From Neoconidiobolus thromboides FSU 785 (Eukaryota; Entomophthoromycota; Entomophthoromycetes; Entomophthorales; Neoconidiobolaceae): a DNA stretch of 64,000 nt. The position numbers were made by a program, and so were the translations under genes. Below, in pieces: positions 58,856 through 64,000 of this stretch. The notes beneath the pieces were generated by a model that saw only the letters and a list, made by a program, of their open reading frames with translations, was not told where the DNA came from and ran no database searches. How positions within the stretch are numbered: the stretch's first letter is position 1; every line of letters begins with the position of its first letter. The DNA lies in assembly GCA_025603075.1 (NCBI GenBank), contig MU626277.1, positions 9,537-73,536 of the forward strand. Direction: 5' to 3'.

Positions 58856-61800
58856 TCATTTTAATTTCTTAGTAAAATATTTCAAGATAGCTTGTTGAGA
58901 GTTATTAGAATTATTGGAATTGCTAGTTTTGGATTTTCTTTTTCTAGAAGACTCGTTTTCCTTAGTTTTGGATTTCTTTTTTTCAGAGGCCCTGTTCTCT
59001 TTAAGCTTGGGTTGCTTTAAACATATATCGATATGATCATTAATTTGTACAAGGTTTGTAAATATATTATTGAAACTATTTTGACATATTGGGCACACAA
59101 AATCATCTGGCATTAAATTGTCTGTTATTTCGTTTGCATTATCAATATCATTTGATATATCTAACATATCCTCTCCATCTGTTAAAAAAGTAAATTCGTC
59201 CTAAACAAATTAAGTTAAATTAAAAGTGCAAATAATATAATAAAATCACCTCATTTTCATCATCTAGTAACATCATTTCATTTAAGTCTGTATACTGTCT
59301 TTCTAAATTATTTTTAATTTCTTCTTTACTATCTTTATGTGGTTTCAAGTACTACAAAATGTAAACTAAAACTAATTAAAACGAAAGGACTTACTTTCAG
59401 TATCGAATTCTTATTTTCATTTTCATCTGTGGATATTAAATTAGACAACCTCAAGCCAAGAAGCCTCAATGAAACCGGGTGTTCTTTTATAAGTAACTTA
59501 AACATATTAAGTAATAATAAGAGTCATATGCACTAATGCTTTACCTTTTTCCCGGCTTCAAACAAATCGTCACAAGTAGCCAAATATCTTGGAAAAGATT
59601 TGGATTTTACTCGAACATCAAAATCAACTGATTTGATTGTTAAAGTTACTGTTTTCCCCTAAAAATATGAATATTTAAGTGTTGCTATATATATGTTTAC
59701 TTTTATTTTCTTTTTTTCGATATCCTCACTTAGAGATTTGGCCAATTCCTTTAATTTATTGAGCAAATCTTCTAAATTACTCAGTTCGCCAAATGTTCTA
59801 TTATATTAATAAATATAATGTGTACTAATATTTGAACTAATTTACCTTGATATACCTACACTTTTCCTTGATTCTAAACTAAAAAAATAATCAGTACAGT
59901 TCTTATATGGCAAAGTATAGTCACGTACATTTCAATATTAGTATTCGCTATCCCTAAACTAGCTTTGAATAAAAACATAAATGTTTTCTCATAGAATAGA
60001 CAATAAACTATTGCTCGATTCTCATACTGTTGGATCGTCATTAGTAATCAAAATAATAGTTTCTAAAAAAAAATACAATGTCTTGACATTTTTCGATTCC
60101 AAGTGAATTTAAAACTCGTTCTGTTACTCTCCCAATACCTTGAACAATTTTTTAATATTGAAAGAGTTAAATTAGCTAAGGACATACCTGTAACCTTTCT
60201 AATTGGCAAAGATGATATAAACTTTATCACTTCTTCTCTACTACTTTCAAGCATGAATTGACCTATATAGTAAAGTTTATTATATTTCAATATACTATAC
60301 AATTATAATTATCTACCATTTGGCTTTCTATGATCGGAAGCAATCTAAGTGAAATTTAAACATATAAGAAGAATTTTATGCTCTATCTTACTTTTGCTAA
60401 TAAGCTTTTCAATAGTTAATTGAATTTTGTTAACCATGATATCATGTTACCTATTACATGCTATCCCAGCGCTCGCTAACAATTATTTTAGTTTAAAAAT
60501 AAGGTGGTTGTTTGTTATTACCAGTCAATTTCGTTTTTCTAAACTATAAGTTTCAATCATAATATTATTGAATGAATTTACTCAAATATTTCTTCTCTTA
60601 ATTTAGTCACTGCATCATATGCTGATATTTGATTTTCATTACAATAATTCGTTATATTTAAATATGCTTAAATATAAATATGAATATCACGGTTCAATTA
60701 ATTAATATCTCAAATTAGTACCTTCATCTAAACTGACAGCTCTATTTTAATAGATAAATCAATTGACTTTACCATTATAAACCCTATCTTACCTGTAATT
60801 AAGATCATACCTCTTGATTTTGGAATGATTAATAGACAGAATAATGACTAATACAAACTTACTTCAAAAATTTCACATACTTGTCTCGATATCTCGCTAT
60901 AAAGTAAATAAGGAAACAAAAATAAAACAAAGTATATTTACGTGTATCTATCAAATCTACATGGAACTATGTTCAGCTCTTAGGAAAGGTTAATATTGAT
61001 TGGCAATAATTAGACTATAAAATACTTGGGCATAACTCCTAAAAAAATTAACTGAATAAATATTATCTCAAATAGTTTACCTTTGCAATAAACCCAGGCA
61101 TAGCTGACCTTACACCATATTTCCTTTTGTTGAAACTATTAAGTTGTGATTCATTTTGTACTAATCAATATACCTTGCTTCATCTAAATTTTATTTTAAT
61201 ATGTCAACATAAAAAAACTATTTGGAATTACAATTCGCTGTACATAACATATTAGGTCCCTATTTTTTTTACTATTAGCGTTGCTATTAACTTATTAAAG
61301 CCAAACTTACACCAACAGCGGTAGGAACACCTCTTAGTTTTGGGTTGTCAAGCTCTTCAACGGCAGCATAGAAAGCTAAATCATTAGATATGTTCTGCAT
61401 TTTAACATTAAATAATACCATCCATATCAACATGAATAATATTTTGGGACAAATCTCTATCATTCTCCAATTCAGCTTCCAACTTATTTAAAAAAGGCAA
61501 GTAGATATTAAACTCATTAAAGTTTAAATTTTTATAAACCTCCATCATATCTTCTACTTTTTTCTTTAATTTTTCTTCTTTTCTTTTTTCATTCTCAAAA
61601 TATCTACTTCCCTATCACTCATAAATTTTGAAAATTTCAATTTTAAAAAAAAGTCAATTTACTTTCGATATCTCATAAATTTTTTTATTAATCGCGTCTC
61701 TGTCAATCACGTTTAACCCCGCTTTTGCGCTACTTGGTCCTGCCATTCTTTTGACTAAAAGATCATTTGCTTGTGTTGATTGTATTACTTGTGTTGTTTT

Positions 61801-61875
61801 CTCTTTGTCCCAATTCATTCCTGATCTTAATTCAACAGAAAAAAGACGCGATTTAAAAGAGTCGCGCTTTTTCAT
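58856..61875 (-). CDS. POLK: DNA polymerase kappa (Y family)
   Basis: 25 exons: 61875-61663, 61611-61419, 61375-61311, 61259-61232, 61183-61174, 61123-61081, 61038-61026, 60978-60942, 60896-60863, 60812-60793, 60741-60722, 60666-60582, 60538-60522, 60475-60451, 60404-60392, 60344-60317, 60262-60188, 60138-60077, 60026-59929, 59878-59846, 59797-59701, 59658-59545, 59496-59395, 59351-59250, 59200-58856; 623 aa. The kappa-specific N-terminus (GLNVIDRDAINKKIYEISKG) precedes catalytic HVDMDAFYAAVEELDNP (D133, D135) and VSLDEAYLN (D224, E225), then KTKLTASAGIACN, SDHRKPNGQF and GIGRVTERVL. A UBZ finger (C545, C548, H565, C569) and PIP-box QQAILKYF (611-618) close the protein. Known role: translesion synthesis at stalled forks. 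The spliced frame holds through every microexon. Confidence 0.93.
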
Positions 61876-62381
61876 TTCTGACTTGATGAAGTCACTTCCC
61901 TATTTGATTGGTTATTGAAGTAGTGAGCTCTCTCAACTCCAATCATCAAAGTTGCTTGATTTGAAATTAATTTTTTGGCATTATTTCATTTATTTAATAA
62001 AATGTTTTCAGCTGTGCCTATGTATTTAATAATGGGTGTCTTAATTTAATTATTATAGGATTTAAAAGCTCCGACTGATTATATCATTGCGGATGTGTTT
62101 AATTTTTTACTATTACTTTGAATAATGCTGAATCCAGACTTATATTATAAACTAAAATACAATTTTATCTGATAAGCAATGATGTTTTTAAAGCATGAGA
62201 TTTCATTTCAGTATAATATTAGATGAACTTTAAAACTGATTGAATTAGATTAAAATGCAAGATAATCTATTATACAATCAAACTCATGATATCATAATCT
62301 GAAAATTCACTCAATTGATAATTTAACTTATTAATAAAACTAACAGAAAACTAATACTTGCTAAGATTTTATTTCAAAAAT
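61876..62381. other. intergenic spacer
   Basis: 506 bp between polymerase kappa and ornithine decarboxylase, both on the minus strand. AT-rich, with nothing recognised. Confidence 0.45.
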
Positions 62382-63758
62382 TTAAAGTCCTAAACGACGT
62401 AAATAAGCATCACGTTCGGTAAAAGTGTAAACAATACGAGTTTTTGCATATCCGTTAAACTCAGAAGCAGCACAACTAGTATAAGCACCCATATTATCAC
62501 AATAGATCCAATCGTTGACATCAAGCTCAGGTAAAAGACAGTTTTTATTAATTACGTCTAAACTATCACAAGTTGGGCCCCAGATACTACTTTCAAAATT
62601 ATAAGCATGTTCAAGTTCAGGGAAATCTTGGAAAAAGATACCAGACTTCATAAGCACTTTTGGATAGATCACTTGGTGATCAAACATGATACAATTGAAA
62701 CTACCATAAACACCATCGTTTATATAGTACATATAAGAGGGATGATCTGCAACACTTATTTTTGAGTTTTCAAACCCTTTTGGTCCCTCATCATCAGAAG
62801 AAGCATCACGTGGAACAACACGACGAGAAGTAACATTGCAGGCAATTACAAAAGCAGTAGTAACAAAGTAACGTCCTGGCTCAGAGATAAGCTCTAGCCC
62901 TCCTTCAGGGAAGTATCTTTTAAGACTTTTGTCAACAACCTCTGCAATTCCTTTTAACAAATCGGAATTTTGTTGATCATTGGAGCCTGGGAACCCACCA
63001 CCGATATCTAAAAGTGTAGGTTTAAATCCAAATTCAGCAGCTTGGTCAAACACAACTCTAGCTCTTGAAATAGCATCACGATAAGAGTCTGGATCATGGC
63101 ATCCACTACCAACATGGAAACTTACACCAATTAATTCAAGGCCAAGTTCATGAGCAAGGCTAACAAGCTGATAGCTATTAGAAAGAGAAGCACCAAATTT
63201 AACACCAAATTGACACATGGATTTGGAGTCATCAGTCAAGATACGTAAAACAACCTGAGCATTTGGATGGGCCATTTTGATTTTGCGAAGTTCATCAGCA
63301 TTGTCAAAAGTCATACGTCGAACGTTTACTGAAGCGGCAAAACGAATGTGACTCATTGGTTTACAAGGGTTGGCGTAGATAATACGGGATGGATCAACGC
63401 CAAGATTCAAAACAGTTTGAATTTCAGTCTTACTTGCACAATCAAAGCCAGTACCAAGCGAAGCTAAAAGTCTTAAAACTTCTGGATCAGGATTACATTT
63501 GATGGCAAAGTATGGCTTAATAGTGGGAAAATTGTATTCCCATTTAACAAGTTGACGATAAACTTCACCAAGATCACCTACCATAAAAGCATCATCTGAA
63601 GTGTTCTCGATGGCAGCAAGTTCTTGTTTAATGGTCTCGAAAACAGGGGTTGCACCAATTGAGGATGATACCAAGGGAGTCTTGATAGGGTTGAATTTGG
63701 AAAAGTGCTTATTGATAGGCTCGGTAGCCTTAATAGGATGAGAAAATACTTCCAACAT
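62382..63758 (-). CDS. SPE1: ornithine decarboxylase
   Basis: A single exon of 458 aa. PLP enzyme of fold type III: Lys87 in PYFAIKCNPDPE binds the cofactor, His215 in FHVGSGC stacks on it, GGGFPG (253-258) holds its phosphate, and Cys397 in WGPTCDSLD and Asp421 in CDNMGAYT complete the dimer-interface active site. It converts ornithine to putrescine, the entry step of polyamine synthesis. Codons use more C and G at third positions than in the neighbours, consistent with high expression. It lacks introns, unlike most genes here. ODC is usually controlled by antizyme; no antizyme gene is in the window. Confidence 0.97.
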   Translation of the reverse strand: MLEVFSHPIKATEPINKHFSKFNPIKTPLVSSSIGATPVFETIKQELAAIENTSDDAFMVGDLGEVYRQLVKWEYNFPTIKPYFAIKCNPDPEVLRLLASLGTGFDCASKTEIQTVLNLGVDPSRIIYANPCKPMSHIRFAASVNVRRMTFDNADELRKIKMAHPNAQVVLRILTDDSKSMCQFGVKFGASLSNSYQLVSLAHELGLELIGVSFHVGSGCHDPDSYRDAISRARVVFDQAAEFGFKPTLLDIGGGFPGSNDQQNSDLLKGIAEVVDKSLKRYFPEGGLELISEPGRYFVTTAFVIACNVTSRRVVPRDASSDDEGPKGFENSKISVADHPSYMYYINDGVYGSFNCIMFDHQVIYPKVLMKSGIFFQDFPELEHAYNFESSIWGPTCDSLDVINKNCLLPELDVNDWIYCDNMGAYTSCAASEFNGYAKTRIVYTFTERDAYLRRLGL

Positions 63759-64000
63759 AATAAGATTAATGATTAAAGTTGATTGGTAATATTACCCAGG
63801 CGAACTTAAAGGAGAGCTGTAAAAGAAAGCTTCTGGACTCAAAACTGCAAATTAAAGGTCCACTAAAATAAAAGTGGTCTAAGACTGTAAAGGAATGTAG
63901 TTATAAACTAAATCGGTTTCAAGCTAACGACCTATAAGTTCCAAGGTGGTTGAGCTGAAAAGACTCGGTAAAGTTTGTGTACTGGGTTTGACGAAAACGT
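63759..64000 (-). promoter_or_regulatory. upstream/5' leader region of ornithine decarboxylase
   Basis: 242 bp to the window edge, less AT-rich than other spacers. On the mRNA-sense strand it has no ATG, so no upstream ORF. A small possible hairpin (CCACT/AGTGG with an 8-nt loop) lies near 63857-63877. The promoter proper may lie beyond the edge. Confidence 0.4.

Noticed and set aside
1..64000. CRISPR arrays, operons, riboswitches, bacterial-type terminators, prophage
   Set aside because: None seen; introns and gene layout show nuclear eukaryotic DNA.

Overview
The window is nuclear DNA of a eukaryote, most likely an AT-rich, early-diverging fungus. The Entomophthoromycotina/Conidiobolus type is my best guess; this is inference and no search was possible. 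The evidence is about 20 unrelated single genes on both strands with no operons; roughly 130 short GT-AG introns, mostly 45-60 nt; the standard genetic code with TAA, TAG and TGA all used as stops; a conventional kinesin with a fungal-style tail; and AT-rich spacers of 0.1-2.8 kb. All exon chains below were assembled by eye from splice sites, reading frame and family conservation.

Layout. 1-1321 (-): open 5' part of a secreted protein with 27-residue tandem repeats. 3767-4917 (-): NDUFAF6-like complex I assembly factor. 5003-6111 (+): PRP18. 8941-11088 (+): TM9/EMP70. 11321-13282 (-): COPI delta. 13673-15045 (-): SAICAR synthetase. 15586-17810 (+): UTP18. 18024-19012 (+): 5-formyl-THF cyclo-ligase. 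19187-22606 (-): kinesin-1 heavy chain. 24492-26885 (+): intronless secreted dipeptidyl peptidase IV. 27231-27302: tRNA-Pro(TGG). 28627-31323 (+): i-AAA protease. 31795-32609 (-): HP1. 34562-35799 (-): NIPA-like transporter. 37542-40411 (-): CENP-C-motif protein. 41036-42725 (+): LisH/Gln-rich regulator. 43300-45206 (-): acid sphingomyelinase-like phosphodiesterase. 46614-48540 (-): RBM26/27-like RNA-binding protein. 49956-50027: tRNA-Trp(CCA). 50789-53327 (-): VPS51. 54313-55935 (-): AP-2 mu. 56117-58722 (+): asparaginase with ankyrin repeats. 58856-61875 (-): DNA polymerase kappa, 25 exons. 62382-63758 (-): ornithine decarboxylase.

Most genes are housekeeping. Membrane traffic (TM9, COPI delta, VPS51, AP-2 mu), chromatin and centromere (HP1, CENP-C motif), RNA processing (PRP18, UTP18, RBM26-like) and one-carbon/purine/polyamine metabolism recur, but neighbours are not functionally grouped. 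Two genes look like exported products of an environment-facing fungus: the repeat protein and the DPP-IV. They share the same TATA-box sequence near the start codon.

The spacers carry the main unannotated signal: eight copies of a ~100-bp element with ~15-bp terminal inverted repeats (TATGGGG...), in both orientations and never inside a gene. They look like a MITE or foldback family. There are also several gene relics and a tRNA-Trp 3'-half relic.
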